A stretch of DNA of 64,000 bases from Halichondria panicea (lineage: Eukaryota; Porifera; Demospongiae; Suberitida; Halichondriidae): the NCBI RefSeq assembly GCF_963675165.1, contig NC_087382.1, positions 1-64,000 on the forward strand. The letters run 5' to 3'. The notes under the pieces were generated by a model. It was given only the letters and a program-made list of their open reading frames with translations, was not told where the DNA came from and ran no database searches. A program made the position numbers and the translations under genes. Positions 22,007 through 33,486 of the stretch are shown one piece after another. The first letter of the stretch is position 1; every line of letters begins with the position of its first letter.

Positions 22007-23979
22007 TAGCCTCGATCCCAGGCCGAGTTTTCGCTTTTATAACGGTTAGGCGAACAACTGGGCCTGGTACTAGTTGTCTGCGCATGCGTCAAATTTTCAT
22101 TGTATATTTGTGGTCGGCAAAAATATTTAATAAATCAATAATAGAAATTTGTACACAGAAAATGCACAGAGTGAGTACACAAAAGATGCACATAGGGAGC
22201 TGCTTCACAAAGGCCTGGGGAGTTGCCAGTTGTGCTGCAGCACCATTACAGTGACCCAGGGCAACTTCAGGATGATTGAATGCCTTCAAATTACGTTTCA
22301 AAAAGATTTAGCAGGCTGCTGGACTTCTCTGATTCTAGGCCCCAACTCGTAACTCATTGCTTGAGAAAACGTAGATTCTCTTGATGTCTCTGAGCTACCC
22401 AGCAACGCTCGAATGAGCAGGTCATACTCCAGTCCTGTGTCTGTGAGTATAGGACAATATTAAAAGAAACCAAAGACGGTTAAACCCTTACCTCAAACTG
22501 TCCAGTCTCGTCCGTTAGTATAGCCAAGAGGAGCACTGTTGGGATAGCTGGATATTAGCCATTGCTCCTGTACAGAGAAGTAGACATTTTAAATACGTGT
22601 AGATCTATACATATTAAATTTCTCGGTTATAGTGTCGTTGTCGACGAGCTGATGATGGCAACACCAAGTTCTCTAGCTCACACTCTTCACTTGATCCACC
22701 ATATTAATGATGAAACTATAGTCTACCATAGATATAAGAGGGAGAGGGATGGGAAACGGAGCACGTGCGCACAATCACTTCTGTGTATTGCCAAAAGTTG
22801 ATCCCCGTTACGGCTCTAGACACCCCGCCAACCCAGCGGGAAATGTTATTACTATCATTCACAGCTCCCCACTGGGACTCTTAGTCCTGTGCTGAGCATC
22901 CACGCCTACTGTGCATCATATAGAAGCGTTGTGTATCTCACCAAGAGCTTGAAAACTTTCAAAGGCAGTTTTTTGAGTGTTGTATTATCGTTTCGGCTCT
23001 ATCTAGTGGCTTTGTGTACCTTCTACAAGGAGAGGCTGTGACTACAGCCCAAAATATTAATGATTCCCTCTTTCTTAAGTAGCTGGGCATTGTATGCAAG
23101 TAAAATCAAAGCCACTTGGCTTTAGGTTGGTAAGTAATGTTCATTTTTGTCTTAGTAAGCTGGTTTTTAAAAGCAGACTTTTGGGTACCCATTTAGAAAG
23201 TTACATCAATGATTGAATGTAGGTACATGTCTCTTTGTATTCATTGATAGTTGGTTCATCGTATCGGCACAGTAATTTACGACAGAACTTTGCTACATTT
23301 CCATAATTCTCTATCATGTCTGTGACTGTACTGGAATACTCAACGGTACAGACAGAGCTCCTCTCAAGAATTTGCTGTCCAAGCTGCTTTTTACTGCTTG
23401 GAGGGTCTCACTAACTATTGCTGCTACCTTGTTGTGACTGTTCCACTAGCCATTGCTAATACATGGAGCTCAGTAGCTAGTTTATAGCCTAGTACTAGCT
23501 AAAAGCATGGGTTAGAGGAAATAAAGAAGAAAACATTGACCGAAACGCGGATCGTCAATGCTATTTACGTAGTGATTCCCATCCCTCTCCCTCTTATATC
23601 TATGAGTCTACCTACATTCTTGCCAAACATGAACAAGACTTGATAGCATAGCCGGCCATAGGGCCCACACAAAAATATCTGACCTTAACAAGCTTGACAA
23701 AGCTTTATACCTCTTCCCTTGTTGTTCAGTCTTCAGAATAAACTTCAGAGAAGAGAGAAGCTTCAGCTAAGAGCCATTCCAATCGATTCCAATAATGATA
23801 AAACGGGAACTGACTTCTAGTACACGATAGTACACGAATATAAATGTCACAAAAGTGAACGAGAATATCCATTCGTCAGAATCTGACGAACGACTGACGC
23901 ATGTGCAGACAACTAGTACCAGGCCCAGTTGTTCGCCTAACCGTTATAAAAGCGAAAACTCGGCCTGGGATCGAGGCTA
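22007..23979. mobile_element. Mutator-like element, inner insertion 2
   Basis: 1,973 bases with terminal inverted repeats of about 85 bases (start TAGCCTCGATCCCAGGCCGA; one mismatch), flanked by the same 9-base repeat CTTGTTGAG (21998-22006 and 23980-23988). No transposase recognised; small open frames inside look random. It contains a further inverted pair, about 22719-22752 and 23576-23612 (GATATAAGAGGGAGAGGGAT and complement), probably a nested element. With insertion 1 it interrupts codons 4-5 of the Ginger1-like gene. Confidence 0.88.
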
Positions 23980-25916
23980 CTTGTTGAGTAGCCATTCTGA
24001 TTGCTAACAGTCTATACATTTCGCATGCACGCGCACGCTTATTATACGACAGGTTTTGACAGGACATGTACCCGGATGATATATCCTGGGGGCGGGGATT
24101 TTGTCCTAGGACGAAACCACCGGGGGGGGGAGGCATTGTCCTAAGACCGCAGGCTCCGGGGGAGAAACTGTCGCCCGGAGGTTCTATCCTATGACACCGG
24201 TATACATCAACTAAAAATGTTATTTCAAGCACAGAAAGTCTTTCATATCTCACTAAATCTGTACGGGAGTAGAGATAATAGCCAGCCAGTTTTAGCATCG
24301 TCACCACGCCCATTTTTTTACAGTCTGAAAACCAAGAAAAGTGACTCTGTTTGCCAAACTCTCTCCCCCCCGGAGGAGTCTGGCCTCGAGACTAATTAAA
24401 AGTACTAGACTAGACTGGAACTCGACTACTACGTACCTATAGCTAGCTATTAAAGATCAAGACAGAAGTGAAGCTCGAAGAGGGCCAGTCGTATTATGAA
24501 TTCTGATGTTTCCCAAGTTGCATGCCCTCTCTTCTTTTTGGTTACATGGAGAAACAACCAAAAGAAGAAATAAGAAATAGGAAATGAGGAAATGAAGAAA
24601 TAAGAAATAGAAATGAGCTGTTAGGCAGAGCATATCTATGGGCAGAGCAAGTCTGAAGACGAAGCTAACATCTACTGAGCTACAGGTACGTACCTCCTGG
24701 TGACAAGTCTCCTGGTGCTCTGCCACCATACAGAACTTATGTTCCTCTGGTACACGGTGTGACACTCCCTACCTCTATCTACTTGTGTGCCATGTACGAC
24801 TGGCATGGTTCAGACATCAGATCTACCTACGTAACGGTACTTACATGTACTGTCCTACAGTCCCACAGTCTCAAACAATTTACCTATGCGTGGCTATACT
24901 GGCAATACATTCACTGATTTCACAATCCGGTGGGCAAGTGATAGTCAATGGACTGGACTCAATGTCAACATCTACATGTAAGTAACAGCAAAGAAACCTC
25001 CAAAACTGTTTGTCAAACCAAGCAAATTCTAACGATCTGCCAGTCCTGTCGTAAAGCTGCAGGAAGTAATGACATTAGTACACTGTACTGGTATCATATC
25101 CAATCTCGCTACAGGGTGAAGAAAGCAATTCCCATTACCATTCTCACAAGCAATGCCTAGTGAAAGCTGATGCTACCTTTAAGGAAGAAAGCTCACTGTG
25201 CCATCTGAAGCGATGGTAAAATTTAATTCTTACAATGTGTTCGACAACCTGTACTGTGTGGAGGTGCCACTATAATTATATATTTGATAACTAAATACTT
25301 AGTCACCTACTAGCTTCTTGGCTGATATCAGTCATTACTTTTGTGCAATTATTATTATAACAATGTCATAATTATTATATGAAAATTAATGCCATGGGCA
25401 TGGTGATGATCGTAACCATGCATAAATATTATTCTATTTCTTATTTCTTCATTTCCTCATTTCCTATTTCTTATTTCTTCATTTCCTCATTTCTTATTTC
25501 TCATTTCCTCATTTCTCATTCCCTGTTTTATAACAACCCCTTTAATTGATATTTTGCACGTGATCTCAACTTCTTTCAACCTCCTCTCTATACGTAATAA
25601 TTATCCTTTGGCTTGCATTATAGGGAAGCTAACCTGCTAAATGCATGTGTGAAAAATTCGCCATTAAAGAGACCAAGCAACAGCAAAAGTTGGTAAAAAA
25701 TGGTTACAACTCTTTGTTCAGTCTGATGTCTTCTGCAGTGGTATCTGGTATTAGAGAAGCGTAACTCAACTGTACTATAAAACATGCATGGTGAGATCTG
25801 GCATAACTATAAAAAAAATTATTGATTCAATTTATGCACCGTGGTTAATTTTTTGTTGTGAATATTCGATCAGCTTTATCGCCAGATAGAGTAGATCTAT
25901 CTATCGTATACATGCA

Positions 25917-26320
25917 TGGTGGGTATATTTCGAGGGTAAAAATGTTTGCGGTTTTCGCTGATAAGCATGTACTGGGAACATTTATTGTATATACCATATA
26001 GCGGGTAATTTTCAGGGGACAAAATATTCGTGGTTCAGCAATATTGAGACATTTCGTGGGTAATATTTTCGTCGTTGCTGCTTGGATTAGTAAAGGTAGG
26101 CAAGGTCGCTTCATTCGTGGGTAAATATTCGTGGTCAAACCTCCAACCACGAAAACCACGAATATCTTGCCCCACGAAAATTACACGCTATATACGATAG
26201 CTACCCACGAATTTAATGTTGCATGCATGCATGCTCAAAAAGGTTGCTATTCTATAAAAATTAAATCCGCAAAAACAGTCATTCTGCGAAACTTTTTATA
26301 CCGTCGAAATATACCTGCTT
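25917..26320. mobile_element. Nested inverted-repeat elements
   Basis: Outer arms: GGGTATATTTCGAGGGTA near 25920 and TACCGTCGAAATATACCTGC near 26299. Inner arms: CCATATAGCGGGTAATTTTC near 25995 and GAAAATTACACGCTATAT near 26177. The inner left-end word recurs near 38,030-38,080 beside copy B. Non-coding; two MITEs, one inside the other. Confidence 0.6.
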
Positions 26321-27378
26321 TACGGTTAAATGTGCATTGGGCATCAGATTGAATATGGATCATCAGTTGATGAGGTCCTTGACAACCTCTGAGAGAGATT
26401 CTGAAGCTGCATTCATATATTCGTGGAAGTGTTCTAAGAGACTTTAACGCTTCAAGACAACTCAATAGTGATGATTTTATTGTTTGGAGCGAGTTTCCGG
26501 AGCTGTTTGATTTCTTGATATCCCGGATACCATATGCAGTGAGATTATTCTGCCTAACCTGCGTATCATACGTGCTGAAGCGTATAGTTGTTGCTCATTC
26601 TCCCTCTTAGTGCTAATATAGGGAGGCTTATTACCCAAGTTAACTCAAATCAAAAAAGGAAACGTCATTGTTCAAAACACAAGCAGTCTGTGCAACTATA
26701 TACCTCACCGTTCATTGGACTGATATTATCGATGGTGGTGGTACCTTGATGGACAGCATGGGAACCTATACAGTTCTATGGTGGCCACCAATCCACAGCG
26801 TAAGTTATTATTTGATTTTTTGATCAGCTGATTGGGTTCTGTATGTAAGGTTTTCGCTTGTCTAGACTAAGGCCACTCCAACAAACGAATATCATTATAT
26901 GACTATCATTATGAATGCCTGACATCTTTCTTGCAATCTTGCAGCCACATGGCCTTGTAGCTTGGTGCAGAAATGCAAAAACTATACATTGTATATAGGT
27001 CTACATGTAGTTGCTTCTAGTCAAGCCACACGTAAACTTCTGTTTCCCTCTCCTAAATGACTGTGTCGAATTCAATTCATTAACATTATACTTATGTGTA
27101 GGTACTCAGTATTTTTTTGTTGCGCGTTTGACAAAATTTTCAAAAAATTCTGGAGTGCAAACATTTCATAGATTGCACGGTAAAGCCCAGAGCGAGTTAC
27201 CCGGAAAAAACCTCGTTATAAGACAAAAAGCGGATAGTTTTCGAGGCTTCACTCCAAATATGTAAAAGCATCACGTGCACCACTCCGTTTCCAATCCCTA
27301 TTTTCTTGTATCATGATTATACCCTGGTAAATGCGCTCCAAGTACTGTGTGGGAGGAGAATTATTGCGATGTGCTCTC

Positions 27379-27560
27379 GCCCATATGCAATCATTCTTTA
27401 CCAGGCCTAGGTTAGCCTCTTTCGCAGGCTGCTCGGCTCTCCTTTTTCTTTGTCGCTTCTTTTCTTTGTTTCTTCAATTCTGCTGTGACAAAGAACAGAA
27501 AAAGGAGAGCAGCCTGCGAAGAGGCTAACCTAGGCCTGGTAAAGAATGATTGCATATGGG
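27379..27560. repeat. Near-perfect 182-base palindrome
   Basis: The left arm, from CCCATATGCAATCATTCTTT, is mirrored by the right arm ending AAAGAATGATTGCATATGGG. Arms of about 70 bases pair almost completely (TTAGCCTCTTTCGCAGGCTG against CAGCCTGCGAAGAGGCTAA), with a short CT-rich loop. Probably a foldback transposon. Confidence 0.85.
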
Positions 27561-28253
27561 CGTGTCTATAGCGACAGTAAATTAAATGTCTATTAAATAT
27601 AGCTAGAGAAATGATATAATTATTGTATGCATGTATGTGAGAAAGATACCAAACAAGGATCGAGCAATATATTATAGCACACAGAATAGTCTATACGCCC
27701 ATTCACACGAAGAAGGTGGAGTTGTCCCCTGCGCCAGGATATTGGCGCCGCCAATCACATTGTAGATTATTTTGTAAAACATCATCGTAAACGCGCTCAT
27801 ACCATAAAACCACACCCTTATAACGTCATGAATTAATTCCACTGGGACAACTCCACATATACACACCCTACACTGTTGCGAGACTATACACATGCACAGA
27901 AATGGGATTACATTTGTCATACCATAATTATTTGCTAAGAGTAAAAAGGGAGATTTGCACACAAAAGTTAGTTTGTCGATTGTGCTAGAGTTGTGTCTTG
28001 TCTCAATCTTGGTAATCCTCCCTCCTCACAGGACCTTCGTGTGAGATATATAATAAGTGGGACTGATGTCAATAATTATGTGTGTGAGAGAAAATACCAA
28101 GCAAGAAGCGGAAGCACACAATGGCTCACCCCAAGTCTGCCATCAGGATCAGTCACAGTATTTTTCAAATCGGTATTTTTCGTGCAAGGTTCTGGTAGTC
28201 ACTAAATGGAATAATTAACGTGTTACTTGGAAAGTTTCTAATGTATAATTATT

Positions 28254-29576
28254 CTATTCATTACATATCACACACTTGTGGTTTCTCACTGTTAGGAATA
28301 CAAAGTCTCTCAGAACCCCTAGCCTAGTATGCCAGCAACGTGCCCGTGGATAGTTGATAGGTTGTTGTGTTCTGTCCCCCTCTAGTCGGTTCACTGTGTA
28401 GCCACATCTGGTGCAGATCGTTTCATCATACAGGATTATAATACTATTCTCTGTAATACTGAGTTCCATTTCCATTTCAGGCATGGGCCACTTAAGTATG
28501 TGATCGTGTTCACCTTTCTCCAAGTATATCGTGCAATTATCGTGACTATCAATGCTCACATACATTTTATAGCCAGGTTTGATGTAGAACGAAGCTGACC
28601 GAGCTCTATGCTGTGACACTTCAACTAGTGATAGGTAGTATCGTGTGTCACCTGGTGCTAGCATTGTGGTCATTGTCTCTAGAGAGCTTTTGATGTTCTT
28701 GATTGCTGCTTGTGTATTTCGAGGGTTAGAATCAATGGTGCTTAGTTGGTTAGTTACACAAGATGCTAGGCCACCAAACTTGAGTGAGAGTTGCTGTAGC
28801 TGATGTTTTTCATGATTTGCCTCCTGCTCTAACTTGTTAGCCTTTTGCTCAAATCGGTTTGCCTTATGCTTAAGCGTAACAGTCTCTGTCATCACTAGCT
28901 CCAGGTGGTGCTCTGTGTTTGAGGCTTTATGTGCTGCCATATCTTTTCGTGGAATCATTTCCGTACACCCAACTCCAGAAAATAGACACTCTACTGGTTC
29001 AAGAGGGCACTCGTCCTGGTGAATTGCTAAGTTCTTGCGCTGTACTTTCTTATGCCCACAATTGTTGGGGCAAGAAATAAGAAAAAAAATACATTCGTCT
29101 ATATGATTTTTGGCAGTGATTTCTTTGTGCATCCCCTCTAGTGTGCAATACTGGCATTGTATCAGACGGTTTGGGCACTTATTGTCCTCGTGATCTAGAA
29201 GCTCCTTTCGAAACATTCTTTCTCCACACTTCTTAGTGCATGATATCTCCACAAACAAGCATTTCTCGAGATGCTGATTGCATTCACCCAGTGTAGGGAT
29301 TTTGTCACACCCCTTGGAGCTATTAGGACAATAGATCTTCAAGCTATCGATGGCTCGTTCCATAGGAAGACTCTTGATGTAGTTGAAACCTTGTGCTCGA
29401 CAGTGAGGGCACGTCCTCTGTCCGTGTCTCTGTAACCAGTTTTGTAGACACTCCTCACAGAAGTGCTGTCCACAACAATCGGTCAACATTGGGCTGTTGA
29501 GTAAGTTAGTGCAGATACAGCAAATGTTGTCGTCTGTTAGCTTATCTACGAACTCTGGTTCATTCTGACTAGCCAT
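28254..29576 (-). CDS. TRAF-like RING/zinc-finger protein with MATH-like end
   Basis: Intronless frame of 440 residues. Residues 19-61 form a RING finger (CCIC, then CCGQHFCEEC and CPHC), the E2-binding module of ubiquitin ligases. Residues about 80-230 are TRAF-type zinc fingers with repeated Cys/His spacing (CTKKCGERMF, CPNNCGHKKV, DECPLEPVEC). Residues about 232-275 are a heptad-rich coiled coil. Residues about 305-440 look like a reduced TRAF-C/MATH domain (FYIKPGYKMYVSI, HDHILKWPMPE). TRAF proteins couple receptors to NF-kB and JNK signalling in the cytoplasm. The start ATG is the first in frame and gives the usual short N-terminus before the RING. It lies in tandem with a second TRAF-like gene upstream. 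Ligase activity is inferred, not shown. Confidence 0.9.
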   Translation of the reverse strand: MASQNEPEFVDKLTDDNICCICTNLLNSPMLTDCCGQHFCEECLQNWLQRHGQRTCPHCRAQGFNYIKSLPMERAIDSLKIYCPNSSKGCDKIPTLGECNQHLEKCLFVEISCTKKCGERMFRKELLDHEDNKCPNRLIQCQYCTLEGMHKEITAKNHIDECIFFLISCPNNCGHKKVQRKNLAIHQDECPLEPVECLFSGVGCTEMIPRKDMAAHKASNTEHHLELVMTETVTLKHKANRFEQKANKLEQEANHEKHQLQQLSLKFGGLASCVTNQLSTIDSNPRNTQAAIKNIKSSLETMTTMLAPGDTRYYLSLVEVSQHRARSASFYIKPGYKMYVSIDSHDNCTIYLEKGEHDHILKWPMPEMEMELSITENSIIILYDETICTRCGYTVNRLEGDRTQQPINYPRARCWHTRLGVLRDFVFLTVRNHKCVICNE

Positions 29577-30688
29577 TCTAATTATAAATTCTAAGCTAGC
29601 GTAAGCACTAGGCTTTCAGCTTTTAGCTGTGGTTGAACAATTAGTCTCAAGTATTTTGTGAATGGTCAGTTTGTGCAGCTCGTAATCATGTGGTATGTAT
29701 GTATACATGCTTTATATAGTTAAAATATTTAGGAGAGGACTGCGTGGGTATATTTGCAATGACCGAGCGTAGTTTACTAACAGTGATACTGTACTCTTTT
29801 AAAGTAAAATAAAGTCTTTTCAATGACTTTACCGCATGTCTCTCAAACATGCATGTGTACAAGTAGAAAAATAATGAGCGGCAGTTTTAGTTATGTTGTG
29901 AGGCGGCTTTTAGCAACGCTACTTCAATGCTAGCATATGATTGAAAGTATAGAACGGCTCCCTCTAATTGATCTAAGCAGCCAAAATGCTATATATAGTG
30001 AATATGCCAAAGTTGAGCTGTAGTTAAAATTTTTTTGTGGCGATGAGATGGGCTAATCTTTTATAGAAGGTGCCCTTGCCCGTGCCTCCAGTTGTTGCAA
30101 ATACCATGCAGTGCATGGTGTGAATGATGCCACTTGTTTGAGCACCCTCTGGCCTCCCAGACAACCATAAAACTAATCTAGCTATAATTATGTCAGCCTG
30201 CTCTAGCGCTATATAGCGAACTGTCCAGCTCTAATCGAATTCTATATATAATGCAAACTATATTGCCAGGCAACGCTAAAGACACGTCATGCCCGGAGCA
30301 ATTGGCAAAGTTATTATGCCTCGAGGCGTAGCCGTACGAGGGATACGGTAAAGCTGCATGACTGTGTGTGTGCCCGGTGTGTCTATTCCAGCTATAGCTA
30401 TAGCTAAACACCAGGGATATGCCAACACTCTATGAATATACCTTTGAATTGTTTGATCAGCTATAGTGGGGAGTGTATGTTATAATAAAATATAATTAGT
30501 GGTATACACATGCATGTATATGGTAATTATAGCATCAACCATTTTTTCAAATCAAAGAATATTGACGACTATTGACAGACTACATACAATTTATACACTA
30601 ATCACTACCACAAACAGTAATTGATTATCTAATCCACTAAACTATTTTGATGTAATGAGCTGAACGACGACCAAATAAGAGATTAATA
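29577..30688. other. Spacer between the two TRAF-like genes
   Basis: No gene recognised. A fragment at about 30316-30400 (TGCCTCGAGGCGTAGCC, then GGATACGGTAAAGCTGCA and a GT-rich stretch) belongs to the microsatellite-bearing repeat family described at 38664-39030. It should contain the promoter of the downstream TRAF-like gene, but no element can be named. Confidence 0.4.
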
Positions 30689-31597
30689 TTACTTGAATGG
30701 CCAACCAGTACTACATTTTTGCGAAGAAGCAGGGGTGGCAGGTTGATTTTTCTTTCCGTGACTTTCTTTAAAAGCTTGAAATTCTTGCTTAATGTTCACG
30801 TGTGCTGTCATTAGTTGAGATAGATGTTGCTTCATGTTGGCATCAGAGTGGCTCTCAAGATCTTTGCGCTTTGGCTTGATTTCACAACCTGCTTCAGCAA
30901 ATTGGCAGTCCACCGTCGCTTCTGGGCAAACCAAATCATGAGACTTTGCTGCTTTGCGCTCAATCTGAGCTCCGCAAGAATTAGGACACTTTAGGATAAC
31001 TCCTGGACAGATGAAGTGATGTTGAAAACTTTCGATTTCTTTATACGTTCCGATCTTGTCACATGATTTGCATGTAGCTGTTCTCAACATACATTCATTT
31101 TGAATGTGAAAGCTTAAGTATTTCTTGAAGATAGTTTTACCACACTCGTTCGTACAGAAAACTTGTGTATATCGGCAGATTTTGTTGTGATCTTCTCTGT
31201 TACTATAAGCTACTTGCATGTTGCAGCCAATAGGTCTTTGAAGGCAATGAACTTTCATGCTGTCGATTTCTCGTTTAAAGAGCAAATATCTGATATGGTG
31301 GAAGTTGTTTTGTCCACAATGTGGACAATCCGAAGTTTGGGGTCCCAAAAATCGATCCTCGGTTAGCCCCAAAGAATCGTTCTGTTGTTGTATTGTATTC
31401 TGTGAAGCAGATTTCTTGAGGCAATCTTCGCAGAAATGTTGGCCGCAACATTCTGTGACGTGAGGTTCCCTCAATAAGGTATTACATATTCCACAAATGT
31501 ACTTTTTTGGTAGAGGATCTACGAATGTGTAGCCATTTTGCTCCGCGTCACTGTAACTAATAGATCTAACGTTACTGCTGTAGTTACTGGTAGCCAT
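30689..31597 (-). CDS. TRAF-like RING/zinc-finger protein, short form
   Basis: Intronless frame of 302 residues. The RING region at residues about 35-95 starts CGICNTLLREP, continues CCGQHFCEDCL and ends CPHC. It has an insertion of about 25 residues rich in Gln, Asn and Thr between the CEDC and CPHC pairs, longer than in the neighbour. Residues about 110-270 are TRAF-type zinc fingers (CTNECGKTIF, CPNSCGAQIE, CPEATVDC). The protein ends after a short helix, without the coiled coil and MATH-like region of the gene at 28254, so receptor or trimer binding is probably lost. It may be a truncated paralogue or an independent RING/zf-TRAF type. Same strand as its neighbour, about 1.1 kb apart; likely a tandem duplication that has diverged. 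Confidence 0.88.
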   Translation of the reverse strand: MATSNYSSNVRSISYSDAEQNGYTFVDPLPKKYICGICNTLLREPHVTECCGQHFCEDCLKKSASQNTIQQQNDSLGLTEDRFLGPQTSDCPHCGQNNFHHIRYLLFKREIDSMKVHCLQRPIGCNMQVAYSNREDHNKICRYTQVFCTNECGKTIFKKYLSFHIQNECMLRTATCKSCDKIGTYKEIESFQHHFICPGVILKCPNSCGAQIERKAAKSHDLVCPEATVDCQFAEAGCEIKPKRKDLESHSDANMKQHLSQLMTAHVNIKQEFQAFKESHGKKNQPATPASSQKCSTGWPFK

Positions 31598-32271
31598 TTT
31601 GTTAAGTTAAGGCTAGAGAATGTGGAAGTTTTTGTGTCATGTGCTAGGACTAATGACTGTATAATTATACTCTCTCAAATGATGGTTGTCAAATCATTGT
31701 TACCATGGCTATAAACTACACGGCCATAATTATGCATAATTATAGTGATATACTAACATTTAATGCTAATAAATAAATTATTATGATTGCTTCCTTTCTT
31801 GTGATCAACAGTACACATAATAATAAGATGCTCATGCATATTATAGAGAATTCACCCCGTGCGTTGATCGAGCTTCATTGCTGCAGCGACATTATCATTA
31901 TGGGGAATGATCGTAAATCTATAAAGCGATTAGAAAACAGTGTTTTTTTGTCGCCTTCAAAGACCGCCTACAAGTTTCTAGCCTATATAGCTATATTTTG
32001 ATTCAACTACTGCAGTTAAAGCAGTCCATGAAAGTGTCTATAGTTCACTCAAACAGCTCATTAATTTTTGTGTCCACACACACACACACACACACACACA
32101 TCACTCTACCACTGCTGCGCACGAAATTATTGGAGCTTATCTTTGGTAACTCTTGACAAATAGACATACATCCAATATTCGCTCTACAGACGTGTGTGTG
32201 CATGTGTGTGTGTGTGCATGCATAATCATGTGTGTCACAACATTTAATCATCATAAGAAGCATGCATTATA

Positions 32272-33412
32272 CAGTATAGTCTCTCGTTAATCCGGCCACC
32301 CTTGAGACAGTGCAGCTTGGCCGGAATAGCGAGGTGGAGGCATTTCAGAAAACAGCTGCGGCTAAAAAGCGATCCCTATACCTCAAATCTATCTAATTGT
32401 GGTTATGTCTCGTAATAATTATTTGCAAAACTGCACCCAAAATGTCATGTCCAGTCGTAATGCAAGATATATATAATGTTGATAAATCCAAAGTTTCTAT
32501 TCACCTCTGATTGGACGTTTGTTCAATTACTTAGAGCAACTTTGACTTTTAGATGAGGAAAAATTAGATTATTATAACGATCAGTGCTAATTACTTTGCC
32601 TAGAAACTTAGCTGGATTTTGAAGTGAGTACTTGATTTAACTTAAAACGTCAAACTTTTTCCTGTAAATGATAATGATATGCACTTGTCCCGTCTTAGAT
32701 GGAGGTCCAAGTCAGAGCAACAATCATCAATTCTAGAAAATGCTATTCTATGATCTTGGATGGTTGATGTATAATTATGATAGCCAATTAAATCATCAGC
32801 AAACCTTTCACCTTGTGTTCTGAAGAGGTACTAGAATGTACTACTTACTAGAATGAGTGCTATTTTAATCAGATCGATGGAGGTTTGCCTCTCAAGTAGT
32901 CAAACGCTACCTCTTCCTTTTGTCACCACTGGAAGGCACTGTATGTCAACAATTAATGTGAGTTTTAGTTAGTATAGCTATATATTTAATAACATGCAGG
33001 GCATTATTGTTATCAAAACAACTCTGTGAAACGAAATGAGGGAGAAGAGGAATTAGTAAGATATCTTTTTGATAACTTTTTGGTGTGCACCCAATAGATT
33101 GATTGCGCATGAGTATAATGTGCTACTATGATCGTTGGTAGTCGTTTAGCTAGCTATGAGAGCAAGTTTTGTTGTTCTGCTTCAGTATATTCTCTTTTTT
33201 CTCCGTACACTCACAAAATTCCTCCGTGAAACGTATAATAAAAACCTTGTTTGGGGCAGCCAGTACTGGCCAGGTACACAGAATAAGCGAGTGGCCGCAT
33301 ATCAGGGCGAGTTTTGTGCAGTAACAATTTAGCCAGCAACCTGTGCCAAACCAAATGGCCAGTACATCGAGGGGGCCGTACTTCAGAGAGCCGGAATGGC
33401 GAGAGTCTACTG
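32272..33412. mobile_element. pogo/Tigger-like non-autonomous element, long copy
   Basis: Begins CAGTATAGTCTCTCGTTAAT and ends GGAATGGCGAGAGTCTACTG; subterminal words GGCCACCCTTGAGAC and GGGGGCCGTACTTCAGAG. About 1.14 kb without coding capacity. The CAGT..CTCTCG..TATTCCGG style of ends resembles pogo/Tigger elements. A related short copy lies at 35702-36121. The right flank TA is not preserved, so the copy is older. Confidence 0.7.
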
Positions 33413-33486
33413 TTCTGTTTACAAAATGTCACACATTGCACGCTTAATCTCCATGCAACATAATTACATGTGTGTGTAGTATATTA

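Larger units (their letters stand above)
18356..23995 (-). pseudogene. Ginger1-like transposase: integrase, GPY, Ulp1 protease, PHD
   Basis: The ATG at 23995-23993 starts exon 1, which is split by two insertions and resumes at 21234. Exons on the - strand: 23995-23989 plus 21234-20948 (allowing for the duplicated 9 bases), 20892-20334, 20281-19991, 19938-19729, 19655-19259, 19150-18949, 18896-18356. Order of domains: HHCC zinc finger (MCHDGLDGMHFGRDKT, then CKHCDKC); integrase core with Asp in GIDLVG, Asp in SDQGREF and Glu in NGLDERFN; GPY/F module (WKGPYIVHKI); a proline-rich run of about ten PDxPSQK units with a basic tail; C48/Ulp1-like protease with His in RQHWIATS, Asp in LYDSC and Cys in GANNCGLF; PHD finger ending NWFCSGC and stop at 18356. 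Breaks: 4 extra bases (TATA) near 20430, a TAG near 20380, a 2-base insertion near 19560. Confidence 0.85.
18033..24196. mobile_element. Ginger1-like DNA transposon, complete ends
   Basis: 6,164 bases between exact 4-base direct repeats CCGG (18029-18032 and 24197-24200). Left end TGTCACAGGACACGGCCTCC; right end, read inward, TGTCATAGGATAGAACCTCC. Both ends continue with G-rich/C-rich blocks containing GGACAGGAGCTCC-like words. TGT..ACA tips, a 4-bp duplication and an intron-containing gypsy-type integrase with GPY, Ulp1 and PHD modules fit the Ginger1 group of cut-and-paste elements. It begins 13 bases after the end of the P-type element. The coding region carries several breaks, so this copy is non-autonomous now. 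Confidence 0.85.
24201..28230. other. Repeat-rich spacer without recognised gene
   Basis: No recognised gene. Polypyrimidine ATTTCTTATTTCCTC-like tracts occur at 24555-24615 (inverted) and 25430-25525. Nested inverted repeats span about 25917-26320. Three unassigned open stretches are seen on +: about 24660-24900, about 26395-26575 (VLRDFNASRQLNSDDFIVWS), and 28032-28205, which follows an acceptor-like CCTCCTCACAG and encodes DLRVRYIISGTDVNNYVCER to a stop. The last could be the 3' exon of an unknown gene ending opposite the TRAF-like gene. None is supported beyond being open. Confidence 0.4.

Noticed and set aside
24785-25160. Open frames at 24.8-25.2 kb
   Set aside because: Short, no recognised domain, no consistent splice sites; kept only as an unassigned stretch.
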